From positions 1-64,000 of the forward strand of contig CASDPF010000003.1 of the NCBI GenBank assembly GCA_949282215.1: a stretch of DNA of 64,000 nt, given 5' to 3'. The notes below the pieces were generated by a model, which had not been told where the DNA came from, did no database searches, and saw only the letters and a list, made by a program, of their open reading frames with translations. This DNA is from an uncultured bacterium (GTDB taxonomy: Bacteria; Cyanobacteriota; Vampirovibrionia; Gastranaerophilales; Gastranaerophilaceae). The translations under genes and the position numbers were made by a program. Below, in pieces: positions 52,566 to 61,163 of the stretch; positions within the stretch are counted from its first letter, which is position 1, and every line of letters starts with the position of its first letter.

Positions 52566-52936
52566 GTAAGTTTAAGTCGCAGGGGTTTAGGAATACTTTT
52601 AAAAATGCAAGAAAAGGAATGCGTTTAGTATTAAAGAGTGAAAGAAATATTCGTATTCATTTTGTAGCTGCGGTGTTTGTGCTGGTATTGGGATTTATTT
52701 TGGAATTTAGTGCATTAAAAATAAGTGTACTTTTGCTTGCAATAGGTTTAGTTGTGGCATCTGAAATGCTAAATTCTGCTATTGAGTTTTCTTTAGATGC
52801 AATTTTCCATAACAGATATTCAAAAATGGTTGGGATGGCAAAAGATATATCGGCAGGTGCGGTGATGTTTGTGACTATAATTGCTGTAATTATAGGTGCT
52901 TTGATATTTATCCCTGAAATATTAGCTTTGTTATAA
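52562..52936 (+). CDS. dgkA: Diacylglycerol/undecaprenol kinase
   Basis: A 124-residue membrane kinase with three helices. NARKGMRLVLKSERNIRIHF, then SEMLNSAIEFSLDAIF, carries the E-x-x-N-x-x-I-E active-site motif, and VGMAKDISAGAVMFVTIIA completes the family pattern. In Gram-positive-like sets this protein phosphorylates undecaprenol; which lipid is used here is unknown. It follows ybeY with a 4-base overlap. Confidence 0.93.
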   Translation: MSKFKSQGFRNTFKNARKGMRLVLKSERNIRIHFVAAVFVLVLGFILEFSALKISVLLLAIGLVVASEMLNSAIEFSLDAIFHNRYSKMVGMAKDISAGAVMFVTIIAVIIGALIFIPEILALL

Positions 52937-52937
52937 C

Positions 52938-52966
52938 TTGAAAAATATATAAAAATCTGTTAAAAT
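52938..52966 (+). promoter_or_regulatory. Sigma70-type promoter of locus B
   Basis: TTGAAA (52938-52943), 17 bases, TAAAAT (52961-52966) with TG just upstream. AAGGAG and the leader ORF follow. Confidence 0.68.
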
Positions 52967-52996
52967 TATAAAAAAGGAAAGAAAAGGAGTTCGTAT

Positions 52997-53047
52997 ATGC
53001 AAAACTCACTGATAATCGTAATTTCGGGGGGGGGGGCTGCCAACTAA
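52997..53047 (+). CDS. Poly-G leader ORF (locus B)
   Basis: ATG 52997 follows AAAAGGAG. The 16 codons read MQNSLIIVISGGGAAN and stop at TAA, the same length and pattern as locus A. The middle residues differ, but the ISGGGAAN end and stop are the same. Confidence 0.6.
   Translation: MQNSLIIVISGGGAAN
53026..53036 (+). repeat. Poly-G tract, 11 bases (locus B)
   Basis: It begins 29 bases after the A of the leader ATG, as in loci A and C. 12 G would extend the leader to TGA at 53098-53100, beyond the CCTCCG element. Confidence 0.88.
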
Positions 53048-53177
53048 CAGTTAGGCCAAGCATTTCCGACTTAGACCTCCGATTTGACGAAAAGCACTGA
53101 AAATAAAGCCGTGCCAATAGACACGGTGATTTTTGGTGTGAAAAATGTTAAAATGAAAAATGGTATACAAACGGAGG
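53040..53177 (+). promoter_or_regulatory. Structured leader RNA of locus B with anti-Shine-Dalgarno
   Basis: The same layout as locus A. The stretch from the G tract through CCTCCG (53076-53081) is almost identical. Hairpin CCGTG/CACGG is at 53109-53126. CCTCCG can pair with CGGAGG (53172-53177) before the prepilin. Confidence 0.5.
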
Positions 53178-53181
53178 ATTT

Positions 53182-53850
53182 ATGAAAAAGAAAAATGCTT
53201 TTACCTTAGCAGAGGTATTAATAACATTAGGAATAATTGGAATAGTGGCTGCAATGACGTTGCCTGTATTAGTTGGTCATTATAAAAAGAAAGAATATAC
53301 TGCAAGATTAAAAAAATTTAATAGTATGATGTCTCAGGCTATTCAGCTTTCAGAAGCCGTTAATGGTGATGCAAAGTATTGGACTCATACTAATGGTGCT
53401 CATGCAGATGAAAATGGCAATGCTGTTTATGATCCAGTTAAGGGACCTAAATATACTTATGAGTTTATAATGAAATATATTGTACCTTATATCAAGTATA
53501 CGCGTATTGAACAATCGGTCATACCTGATTATACAGGTGAAACGATGGTAGCAATATATTTTGCTGATGGTAGCATTGCATATACAAAAAGTGCAGGTTG
53601 TATAGATTTTAATTTAGATGTAAATGGTACCAATAAACCAAATAAAATGGGTTATGATACTTTTACTTTTGTAATTTGTCCTTGGAGTTCATCGTATTAT
53701 TTTGATCATAATTTAAAAAAATGGGGAACACTGTGTGATAATCCTTCTCGAAATGATCGAGAGGCCCTAATTCAAGCTAAAAAATGTCCATCAAGAATAT
53801 TAGAACTTTCTAATTGGGAATTTACGGATGATTATCCGTTTAAATTTTAG
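53182..53850 (+). CDS. Type IV prepilin-like protein behind poly-G leader B
   Basis: A 222-residue prepilin: MKKKNAFTLAEVLITLGIIG with GGAGG 5 bases before the ATG, LDVNGTNKPNKMGYDTFTFV, and the end LSNWEFTDDYPFKF. The first 25 codons are nearly identical in DNA to those at 28090, which suggests recent duplication or gene conversion of leader plus N-terminus, while the globular parts differ. It follows dgkA with its own promoter, has no HTH partner and is followed by a terminator. Confidence 0.92.
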   Translation: MKKKNAFTLAEVLITLGIIGIVAAMTLPVLVGHYKKKEYTARLKKFNSMMSQAIQLSEAVNGDAKYWTHTNGAHADENGNAVYDPVKGPKYTYEFIMKYIVPYIKYTRIEQSVIPDYTGETMVAIYFADGSIAYTKSAGCIDFNLDVNGTNKPNKMGYDTFTFVICPWSSSYYFDHNLKKWGTLCDNPSRNDREALIQAKKCPSRILELSNWEFTDDYPFKF

Positions 53851-53856
53851 GAAAAT

Positions 53857-53890
53857 AAAAAAGCCTGCTTTTATATAGCGGGCTTTTTAT
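53857..53890 (+). terminator. Rho-independent terminator
   Basis: AAAAAGCCTGC pairs with GCGGGCTTTTT (one mismatch-like G-T), then T-rich. Ends the locus B prepilin. Confidence 0.8.
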
Positions 53891-53959
53891 TATTCCTAAT
53901 CTTCCTTTTTCCTTATTTTTCCAACGAAATCTTTTTTAGACCGATTAAATTTTTCAGTC

Positions 53960-54163
53960 TTAGTTATTACTTAGAACAAGTCTGAATGTTGCAAGATTTT
54001 TGATAGACAACATTGTGTGTTTGTTATGTTGTTCGTCTGCAATATTAAAAATACGAATGATTCTCTGGATTTCTTCCAAATCTTTATGTGAATTAATTTT
54101 ATATACGTTTTTAATAGGGTCAGCAACTACTGACATCATTGTATTTAATTCTTGTTCTTTCAT
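53960..54163 (-). CDS. Small hypothetical protein
   Basis: I chose ATG 54163 (MKEQELNTMMSVVADPIKNV) with GAGGATAAG upstream, giving 67 residues; ATG 54178 is an alternative. It is soluble, helical and charged (KDLEEIQRIIRIFNIADEQH). No family recognised; it stands alone upstream of mazG on the other side of a short gap. Confidence 0.55.
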   Translation of the reverse strand: MKEQELNTMMSVVADPIKNVYKINSHKDLEEIQRIIRIFNIADEQHNKHTMLSIKNLATFRLVLSNN

Positions 54164-54269
54164 TGAGCTTATCCTCATTTCCTTATACTTTAATAAAGGA
54201 TTTTTTTCTAAAAAAATTGCTTTTTTAAGAATAAGTTTGTTAATAATTGTTTACATATCCCTAAATGTA

Positions 54270-55040
54270 TTAACCGACCTGCTTTTTAGCTGTTTTCCAA
54301 AGATTGTCATATTCGTCAAAAGAATATTCCGTAAGTGGTTTAGTTGCTAATTCTTCCATTTTTCTAAATCTGTTCATAAATTTTTTATTGGCTTTTAAAA
54401 GTGCCTGTTCTGCATCAATTTTGTTCCATCGTGCAAGATTTACCGTTGCAAACAGAATATCCCCGAATTCTTCTTCCATGTGAGTTTTGTTATTTTCTTT
54501 TTCTGCTTCTTGAAATTCTTTGAATTCTGAAAATATACAATCATATAAAGATTGCTCATTAGGCCATTCAAAGCCTGTTTTAACAGCTTTTTTACTTATC
54601 TTTTGAGCACTCATTAAAGCTGATTGAGCTTTGGATATTCCGTCCATAGCGGACTTTCGATGAGTTTTTTCTTCAGCTTTAAGTTTATCCCAATTGTCCA
54701 AAATATCTTGAGTAGAGGAAACTTTTGTATTCCCAAAGACATGCGGATGTCTATGTATAAGTTTTTCTTTAAGTTCTTTAGCAACGTCTTCAATATTAAA
54801 AGCCCCTTCTTCAGAAGCAATTTGAGAATGTAAAACTACTTGTAAAAGGACATCTCCGAGTTCTTCTTTAAGATGTTTCATATCGCCGGAATCAATAGCA
54901 TCTACAGCCTCATACGCTTCTTCAAGCATATTTGGTCTAAGAGTTTCATGAGTCTGCTCTCTATCCCATTGACAGCCGTCTGGAGCACGAAGTTTTGCCA
55001 CGACATCAATTAATTCGTTTATTTCTTTAACACATCCCAT
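54270..55040 (-). CDS. mazG: Nucleoside triphosphate pyrophosphohydrolase MazG
   Basis: This enzyme hydrolyses (d)NTPs to NMP and pyrophosphate and cleans the nucleotide pool. It has two MazG repeats: LRAPDGCQWDREQTHETLRP, EEAYEAVDAIDSGDMKHLKE and ELGDVLLQVVLHSQ in the first, and KTHMEEEFGDILFATVNLAR in the second. These carry the E-x-x-E and E-x-x-D magnesium ligands. The 256 residues match the family. An XRE gene lies 24 bases upstream on the same strand. Confidence 0.95.
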   Translation of the reverse strand: MGCVKEINELIDVVAKLRAPDGCQWDREQTHETLRPNMLEEAYEAVDAIDSGDMKHLKEELGDVLLQVVLHSQIASEEGAFNIEDVAKELKEKLIHRHPHVFGNTKVSSTQDILDNWDKLKAEEKTHRKSAMDGISKAQSALMSAQKISKKAVKTGFEWPNEQSLYDCIFSEFKEFQEAEKENNKTHMEEEFGDILFATVNLARWNKIDAEQALLKANKKFMNRFRKMEELATKPLTEYSFDEYDNLWKTAKKQVG

Positions 55041-55064
55041 ATTCTAATTTTATCATGAAAGAAA

Positions 55065-55385
55065 TTAATTTATTAGGTCTTTGTGAATTTTGTATAATAT
55101 TTGTAAATGTTTTTCATCCGAATATTGTAATAATTTTCTAAACTCTTCTTTTATGAAGTTTTTTTCTTTTAGTCCGTCAAAATTGAAGATATCTTTGAGT
55201 TCGATATCTAGGACATTGGCTATTCTCTCTAATGTTTCAATAGAAGGGTATGACCCTGCTATCTCAAGTTTTGAGATATGTTTTGTATCTCTGCCAATGA
55301 GTTCTGCTAGTTTTTCTTGCGTGAGTCCTCTACTTTTTCTTAGTTGTTTTAATCTTTTTGCTAATAATTCTTTAGTAGTTGGCAT
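55065..55385 (-). CDS. XRE-family HTH regulator
   Basis: ATG 55385 (MPTTKELLAKRLKQLRKSRG) has GAGAGG upstream and is preferred over 55421. The 106-residue protein has a Cro/C1 domain (LTQEKLAELIGRDTKHISKL, SYPSIETLERIANVLDIELK) and a helical tail (KEEFRKLLQYSDEKHLQILY). It resembles the pilin-linked regulator at 9271 in length and tail, but no prepilin is adjacent; mazG follows on the same strand and a glycosyltransferase is divergent. Confidence 0.85.
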   Translation of the reverse strand: MPTTKELLAKRLKQLRKSRGLTQEKLAELIGRDTKHISKLEIAGSYPSIETLERIANVLDIELKDIFNFDGLKEKNFIKEEFRKLLQYSDEKHLQILYKIHKDLIN

Positions 55386-55519
55386 ATAACCTCTCTTTAT
55401 TATAATAAAGCGATTTGACATATAATTAACTCCATGCCATGATTACTTTTAGCTTAAAAAGTATTATCATGGTAGTAGTTATTTTTAAAACTACTCATCT
55501 TATTAGTATTGGAGGTTAG

Positions 55520-57118
55520 ATGTTTGTAAGTTTAATTATACCTGTACATAATGCTTATAAGTACGTTAAAAATATTTTAAATAGTGTCGTACGAAATTTT
55601 GATTTTAAGCTTGGTGAAGTAATAATAGTGGATGATTGTTCTGAATGTAAGACTGCCAGATTAATAGATAGGTTTTTACAAAAATATCCTGATAAGTTTA
55701 TTTTAATAAGAAATGAGTCGAATTTAGGGTATCTGCGTAGCTGTAATAAAGCTGTTGAGCATGCTAGATGTGATATTGTTGTACTTTTAAACAGTGATTG
55801 CGAAATTCCGAAAAATTTTGTGCCGAGGGTTACAGCTTGTTTTGAGAGTGACAGAACGATTGTAGCCGCATCTCCTATTGCTTCTAATAGTGCAAGTTAT
55901 TCTTTAGACAATATTTTACCATTAGAGATTATGAACAGTCTGCTACAAAAACGCAGGAAATCGCGATATCCCGATATTTATAATGCAGAAGGGTTTTGTT
56001 TGTGCGTCAGGAGAGAGTATATTGCCAAGCATGGATTATTTGATACTGTATATGGTGCAGGTTATTGTGAGGAAGTTGACTTTTGCTTTGGCTTGAAGTC
56101 ATGCGGATATAGATGTGTCTTAATTGATAACTTGTATGTTAAACATGCAAGAAACAAAAGTTTTGGAGAAACAAGAAGATATGCTTTAGCTGAAAATAAC
56201 AAAATACTTTACGAAAAATGGGCAGGTTATATAAATGCAAGCGAGATTGAGCCATGTGAAAATCCTATGACTTCTGTTATAAGAGATGTTTTCGGGCTTT
56301 TTAGGGTGTATGTTTTCTTTAAAATAAGATTGAATCGGCAAATTGAAACTAATAGAATTAAAACCTTAAAAAATCTTGTTAAAATAAAGGGCGAGCAAGA
56401 ATTATCTAAAAAAGTTGTATATACTGCTATTTCAGGGAATTGCGATATTATTCCTGTTATACATGATTATATCCGAAAAGGCTGGCAATACATTTGTTTT
56501 ACTGATAATAAAACATTGTTGCGTTTAGGTAGGTTTGGACATTGGAAAATTATGCCGTTAATGTTTTCCAGACTTGACAGTACAAAAAATGCCCGCTGGC
56601 ATAAAACACATCCTTTTGAGCTTTTTCCGGATTGTGAAAAAACTTTGTGGATTGATGCTAATGTAAATATTCTTACATCTTATATTTTTGAACTTGTGGA
56701 AAATAGTGATACAGATTTGTTAGTGCCAAAACATTACTGTAGAAATTCGGTATATGATGAATTAGATGCTGTGATGGCACTTTCGAAAGAAAAAACTGAA
56801 AATATAAATAAGATAAAAGACTTTCTTTTAAAAAATGATATGCCTGAGGATTATGGTTTAAATGAAACAAATATAATTTATAGCAAACCTACAAAAAGGG
56901 TTGTGAACTTAATGCGTGATTGGTGGCAGATGATTGAAATATTTTCTAAGCGGGATCAATTATCATTTTCTTATGTATTATGGAAAAATTCCATAAGTAT
57001 AAATGATATAAGTATTCCTAACGCAAGAATAGATGTAAAAAATTTTAAAATATATACTCATAATCCAACAAATACGGTAACAGGTAAAATTTTAGCTTTT
57101 ATGTTTAATCCTGATTAA
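55520..57118 (+). CDS. GT2 glycosyltransferase fused to a DUF616 domain
   Basis: A 532-residue protein. Residues 1-230 are a GT2 domain: SLIIPVHNAYKYVKNILNSV, VIIVDDCSECKTARLID, VVLLNSDCEIPKNF and YGAGYCEEVDFCFGLKSCGY. Residues from about 295 form a DUF616 (TOD1/MUCI70-like) glycosyltransferase domain: VVYTAISGNCDIIPVIHDYI, YICFTDN, NARWHKTHPFELFPDCEKTL and WIDANVNIL. The two-enzyme fusion suggests stepwise addition of sugars. TTGGAGG is the Shine-Dalgarno. The substrate is unknown. Confidence 0.85.
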   Translation: MFVSLIIPVHNAYKYVKNILNSVVRNFDFKLGEVIIVDDCSECKTARLIDRFLQKYPDKFILIRNESNLGYLRSCNKAVEHARCDIVVLLNSDCEIPKNFVPRVTACFESDRTIVAASPIASNSASYSLDNILPLEIMNSLLQKRRKSRYPDIYNAEGFCLCVRREYIAKHGLFDTVYGAGYCEEVDFCFGLKSCGYRCVLIDNLYVKHARNKSFGETRRYALAENNKILYEKWAGYINASEIEPCENPMTSVIRDVFGLFRVYVFFKIRLNRQIETNRIKTLKNLVKIKGEQELSKKVVYTAISGNCDIIPVIHDYIRKGWQYICFTDNKTLLRLGRFGHWKIMPLMFSRLDSTKNARWHKTHPFELFPDCEKTLWIDANVNILTSYIFELVENSDTDLLVPKHYCRNSVYDELDAVMALSKEKTENINKIKDFLLKNDMPEDYGLNETNIIYSKPTKRVVNLMRDWWQMIEIFSKRDQLSFSYVLWKNSISINDISIPNARIDVKNFKIYTHNPTNTVTGKILAFMFNPD

Positions 57119-57234
57119 AATCTGCAACAAAAGTATAGTATTTTGACTAAACAATACACCAAAAGGTTGATGGCGTTTAAAAAGGATATGATATCCTATA
57201 TATGTGAAGAATTTAGGTAGGAAAGGATTATATA

Positions 57235-57762
57235 ATGGCAAATTTATCAATCTCAGGAATTCGTGAACGTATCTTCAATAGTACTAAGCACGAACAAACA
57301 GTGGCTAGAAGTTCAAATCCGTTTGCTGCAACATCTTTCAAAGGTAATGTTTTGACTGCAGATGTTTTTGCACCGGAAAAAGAAAAATCATCTCAACCAA
57401 GTTTTACCGGTAAGTTAAAAGCAAGTGCTCTTGTTGGTTCTTTGGCTAGTGCCGGGTCTAAAATTACAGCAGCAATTGAGTCTATCGGTGCTTTCTGTAA
57501 TAAAATGAAAAATTGGGGTATTAATGCTTGGGATACTCTTAAAAATACTGAAGTATCATTGGATTTTATCCCTAAAGCCGGTGAAAAATTTAAATCTAAA
57601 TTTGGTTCAGCAATGAATACTGATATTGTAGATATGGTTAAGACCAGATGGAATGCTATGCAGGATGAACACATGATTCAATCATATCTTACTCATCCTA
57701 CTCGCGGCGGAGAAAACGGTTTAAAAGAAATGCTAGAATCATCTCTAGGCATGATAGCGTAA
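57235..57762 (+). CDS. Lineage-specific protein with F-x-G motifs
   Basis: A 175-residue soluble protein with a low-complexity N-terminus containing ATSFKGNVL and QPSFTGKLKA, then amphipathic helices (KITAAIESIGAFCNKMKNWG, AWDTLKNTEVSLDFIPKAGE). AGGAAAGGAT precedes the ATG. It is cotranscribed with the 120-residue HEAT-like gene. The SFKGN and SFTGK motifs recall the FSGN of the 485-residue protein at 47.1 kb. No known domain. Confidence 0.7.
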   Translation: MANLSISGIRERIFNSTKHEQTVARSSNPFAATSFKGNVLTADVFAPEKEKSSQPSFTGKLKASALVGSLASAGSKITAAIESIGAFCNKMKNWGINAWDTLKNTEVSLDFIPKAGEKFKSKFGSAMNTDIVDMVKTRWNAMQDEHMIQSYLTHPTRGGENGLKEMLESSLGMIA

Positions 57763-57776
57763 GGGGGTAATTAAAC

Positions 57777-58139
57777 ATGGATAGAAGAAAAGTTAAAAAT
57801 ATTATTGAAGCATTATATCGTCATCAAGACCCTGATTCAATCAATGTGTTAAACGAAGTCGGTACAAATTCAGCTATTGATGAAGTAAGAGAATTAACTT
57901 CTCGTGCTCTTGTTAAAAAGAACGTACATGATTCTTTAGAAGTTGTTATTACAAATAAAGGCAAAGGTATTAATGACTTAAGTACATTGGTTGCTATGAG
58001 TACAATTAATGAACTTCTTGCTCTTGAAGATAAATCAGAAGCTATCAAAATTCTTGAAGATACAGTTGAGATGCATTCTGATGAAGAAGTTAGAGATAAT
58101 GCACGCTCTGTAAAAGCTTTAATGGCTTTGAGCTGTTAA
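57777..58139 (+). CDS. Small HEAT-repeat-like helical protein
   Basis: A 120-residue protein of four or so helix pairs (IIEALYRHQDPDSINVLNEV, SAIDEVRELTSRALVKKNVH, EAIKILEDTVEMHSDEEVRD) resembling HEAT or PBS-lyase repeats, which act as protein-binding scaffolds. GGGGGTAATT upstream; it starts 14 bases after its neighbour. Followed by a strong terminator. A partner cannot be named. Confidence 0.7.
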   Translation: MDRRKVKNIIEALYRHQDPDSINVLNEVGTNSAIDEVRELTSRALVKKNVHDSLEVVITNKGKGINDLSTLVAMSTINELLALEDKSEAIKILEDTVEMHSDEEVRDNARSVKALMALSC

Positions 58140-58170
58140 TAAATTTGCTCTTATAGATTTAATAAATAAA

Positions 58171-58207
58171 AATACTCTCGTTGGATATATGAGCGAGAGT
58201 ATTTTTT
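58171..58207 (+). terminator. Rho-independent terminator
   Basis: AATACTCTCG/CGAGAGTATT stem around a 13-base loop, then a T run. Confidence 0.88.
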
Positions 58208-58227
58208 ATATTGTTTTATCATTGATT

Positions 58228-59493
58228 TTAGTTAAAAGTAAAACCGTCAGCTTTAAATCTGTCAATAACTTCTTGAAGCTGTTCATCAGAACATACAAAT
58301 GATAATCTGAAATATCCTTCACCATGTGCCCCGAAAGTATTACCCGGGACAAGAACAACTCCGGATTTTTCAAGTACATCCTGACAAAAATCAAATGCTG
58401 ATTTATACCTTGGAGGAATCGGCAGCCATAAATAGAAAGTTGTATGAGGCACTTTCTTTTCATCTACAGGCCATCCCAGTTCTTTAAAGCCTTTAACTAT
58501 TATTGATTGTTTTTTAGCATAGTTTTGATTACTTTTTGCAATATAGTCATCTCCTGCTTTTGAATTTAAAATTTCCGCACAAGCTTTTTGTAGAGCTTTG
58601 AATATGCCATTATCAAGCGTTGACTTCCCTTTTCCAAAACGTTGTATTACTGTACTGTTACCGCATACCCAACCAAGTCTCCAGCCTGTAATTGCATAAG
58701 GCTTTGAAAAGCTGAAAAATTCTACAGCAATATCTTTAGCTCCATCAAGTTCAAATACACTGAAAGGTTTTTCATTGTCATCAAAATACAAGTCACAATA
58801 TGCAGCATCTGAAATTAATAAAATTTCGTGTTTTTTACAGAAATCAATTACAGATTTCACATATTCTTTAGTAGTACTTGCACCTAAAGGATTGTTTGGA
58901 TAATTGATAATCATAGCTTTTACGTTATTTGGATTAAAGCCGTCTTCAATTAAATTGTTCCAAACTTTGTCCATATTCGGTTTATAGTCATTTTCAACGG
59001 TTAAAGGTATTGGATATGCATAACCGCCAGAGCATTTAATAAACTGCAAATATGAAGCATACCCCGGATCCGGTACTAAGATTATATCTTTTTCTTTAAC
59101 TTCTTTTTTAGGAGTAATCAAAAATCTTATAAGATTTGCAATACCTTCTTTAGAACCCATTAAAGAGAATATTTCCTTATCAGGATCCATATCTACTCCA
59201 AATCTTGATTTCATTCTTTCAGTAATAGCTTTTCTAAAGAAAGCTTCACCTTTAGGTATTGAATAAAGATGTATTCCGTCCTCTGTCAAAACTTCTTTAA
59301 GTCTGTCAAGCAATTCCTTAGGCGGATTTGCAGTCGGAGCACCCATTGAAAGTGATATAGGGGTTCGATTTCTGGCAATCAAGTCAGGTTTCAATCTTTC
59401 GGTGATTTCTTTTAGCTTGAACATTATGTAAGTGTCCAAAGTCATTACATCTTCATTAAACAGTTTTTTTTCAAATTTTACCATATCAGCCAT
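58228..59493 (-). CDS. Class I/II PLP aminotransferase
   Basis: I chose ATG 59493 (MADMVKFEKKLFNEDVMTLD) with AGAGGGATG upstream rather than ATG 59568. The 421 residues are fold type I: ISLSMGAPTANPPKELLDRL, MGSKEGIANLI, DPGYASY, INYPNNPLGASTT, DAAYCDLYF and the PLP-lysine motif FFSFSKPYAITGWRLGWVCG. It resembles LL-diaminopimelate or alanine aminotransferases (DapL/AlaA-like). lysA elsewhere in the window makes a lysine role attractive, but I cannot choose. Confidence 0.87.
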   Translation of the reverse strand: MADMVKFEKKLFNEDVMTLDTYIMFKLKEITERLKPDLIARNRTPISLSMGAPTANPPKELLDRLKEVLTEDGIHLYSIPKGEAFFRKAITERMKSRFGVDMDPDKEIFSLMGSKEGIANLIRFLITPKKEVKEKDIILVPDPGYASYLQFIKCSGGYAYPIPLTVENDYKPNMDKVWNNLIEDGFNPNNVKAMIINYPNNPLGASTTKEYVKSVIDFCKKHEILLISDAAYCDLYFDDNEKPFSVFELDGAKDIAVEFFSFSKPYAITGWRLGWVCGNSTVIQRFGKGKSTLDNGIFKALQKACAEILNSKAGDDYIAKSNQNYAKKQSIIVKGFKELGWPVDEKKVPHTTFYLWLPIPPRYKSAFDFCQDVLEKSGVVLVPGNTFGAHGEGYFRLSFVCSDEQLQEVIDRFKADGFTFN

Positions 59494-59577
59494 AATCACA
59501 TCCCTCTTAATTCTATTGTCTATGGTTATAGACAAAATTTTGTGTGTCTGGTTTTTATAATAGCTCAAATATAATAA

Positions 59578-60297
59578 TTAAGCAATCATTTTCATAGGGC
59601 CTTCTAAAGATGCTGTTACAAACTGTTTTGTGTATTCGTTGTCTTGTCGAAGCATTTCTTCAGGAGTGCCTGCAAAAACTATTTTTCCGCCATATAGCAT
59701 AATAAGTTTATTTGCAGTTCTTGTAATTGTTGACATTTGGTGAGTAACAACTATTGAGGCGGCATTTGTTTCTTCTTTTAATCTTACAATGTAATCTTCG
59801 ATAAGCGTTGAAGATATCGGGTCTAAGCCTGCAGTAGGTTCATCATATAAAATAGTTTTGGGTTCTGTCACAATTGCTCTTGCAAAACTTACACGTTTTT
59901 GCATCCCGCCTGAGAGTTCTGAAGGAAATTTATGTTCAATTCCTTTTAATCCTACTAATTCAAGCTTTTGAGCAACTATATCCTGCAATTCTTCTTCAGA
60001 ATAGTTATTTCGTAATTCCTTCCGTTCTCTTAGTGCAAAAGATATATTATCCGCTACGTTTAAAGAATCGAAAAGTGCAGAATATTGAAAAACCATAGCA
60101 ATATCACCTTCAGAGGTTATTATTTCACCGCTGTCTTTTTCAATTAATCCGCATATAAGTTTTAAGATGGTGCTTTTACCTGAACCGCTAAATCCTACAA
60201 TAGCGAGGGTCTCTCCGTCTTCAACTTTAAATGATACTTCATCTATAACCTTTTTATCATCAAATATTTTAACCAGATTTTTAACTTCTATACTCAT
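59578..60297 (-). CDS. mlaF: ABC transporter ATP-binding protein (MlaF type)
   Basis: The ATPase of a phospholipid (Mla/MCE) ABC system. VGFSGSGKSTILKLICGLIE is Walker A, LSGGMQKRVSFARAIVTEP the signature, TILYDEPTAGLDPISSTLIE Walker B, and VVTHQMSTITR the H-loop. The GGMQKR signature and QYSALFDSLNVADNIS are typical of MlaF. It follows the MlaE-type permease by 18 bases. No MCE-domain protein (MlaD) is encoded nearby. Confidence 0.92.
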   Translation of the reverse strand: MSIEVKNLVKIFDDKKVIDEVSFKVEDGETLAIVGFSGSGKSTILKLICGLIEKDSGEIITSEGDIAMVFQYSALFDSLNVADNISFALRERKELRNNYSEEELQDIVAQKLELVGLKGIEHKFPSELSGGMQKRVSFARAIVTEPKTILYDEPTAGLDPISSTLIEDYIVRLKEETNAASIVVTHQMSTITRTANKLIMLYGGKIVFAGTPEEMLRQDNEYTKQFVTASLEGPMKMIA

Positions 60298-60315
60298 AAA
60301 TTTTATCCTTATAAA

Positions 60316-61125
60316 TTAAAAGAAAAATGCTATTGCAAAAATCATATCCCATATAACGATAGCAACAAAAGACCAAACAACAGCCTTTGTTGTTGCAAGC
60401 CCTACACCTTTAGCTCCGCCTGTGGCTGTGTATCCGCAAGCACAGCTTATAAGAGCAATTGTACCTCCAAAGAATATTGATTTTAAAAGACATACTCCAA
60501 GGTCTTTCATATATAATCCGAGCCAAGCTGAATCGAAGTATGCACGATAGCCTAAATCAGTTGTCAAAGTGGTTGTTACAGCTCCGGCAAGTACGCCGGC
60601 AATGGAAGCAAGTATAACAACAACAGGCATCATTAAAATTCCTGATAGTACCCTTGGGACGAAAAGATATCTTATAGGGTCAACTTTTAAAACTTTAATT
60701 GCATCAATTTGTTCAGTTACTCTCATAGTAGCAATTTCAGAAGCTAAAGATGAGCCAATCATTGATATTATAGCAAATCCCGACATTATTGCACCTACTT
60801 CTCTCACTATAAGAATTGTCATCATTAGTCCTACAAAATGCCCTCCTCCTTGTTTGACCATTTCAGAGGCTACCTGCGAGGCAACAATAATAGATGTCAT
60901 GCTGACTATTGACAGTGTAATAGGCAAAGAGCTTATTCCAAAACGATGGCATTGATCCATAAGTTCTGAAATATTAATTTGACCTGTTAAAAGGTAAAAT
61001 AATGTTTTAAATCCGTTTTTAGAAATTTCACCAAGAGTATCAAGGAAGTCATAAAGTTTTGAGGAGAATCCTTTGAATATTTTATATGTAGCGGATTGTC
61101 GCAAATATTTACTAATGGTGCTCAT
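60316..61125 (-). CDS. mlaE: ABC transporter permease (MlaE/DUF140 type)
   Basis: A 269-residue permease with about five helices. GISSLPITLSIVSMTSIIVA, REVGAIMSGFAIISMIGSSL, EIATMRVTEQIDAIKVLKVD, PRVLSGILMMPVVVILASIA and SIFFGGTIALISCACGYTAT are MlaE hallmarks. It probably moves phospholipids at the inner membrane with MlaF. Presence of an MlaEF pair fits a didermic cell envelope, though the missing MlaD limits this inference. Confidence 0.92.
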   Translation of the reverse strand: MSTISKYLRQSATYKIFKGFSSKLYDFLDTLGEISKNGFKTLFYLLTGQINISELMDQCHRFGISSLPITLSIVSMTSIIVASQVASEMVKQGGGHFVGLMMTILIVREVGAIMSGFAIISMIGSSLASEIATMRVTEQIDAIKVLKVDPIRYLFVPRVLSGILMMPVVVILASIAGVLAGAVTTTLTTDLGYRAYFDSAWLGLYMKDLGVCLLKSIFFGGTIALISCACGYTATGGAKGVGLATTKAVVWSFVAIVIWDMIFAIAFFF

Positions 61126-61163
61126 TTTTTGATTATACCTGATATTATCTTTTTAAGTCAATT

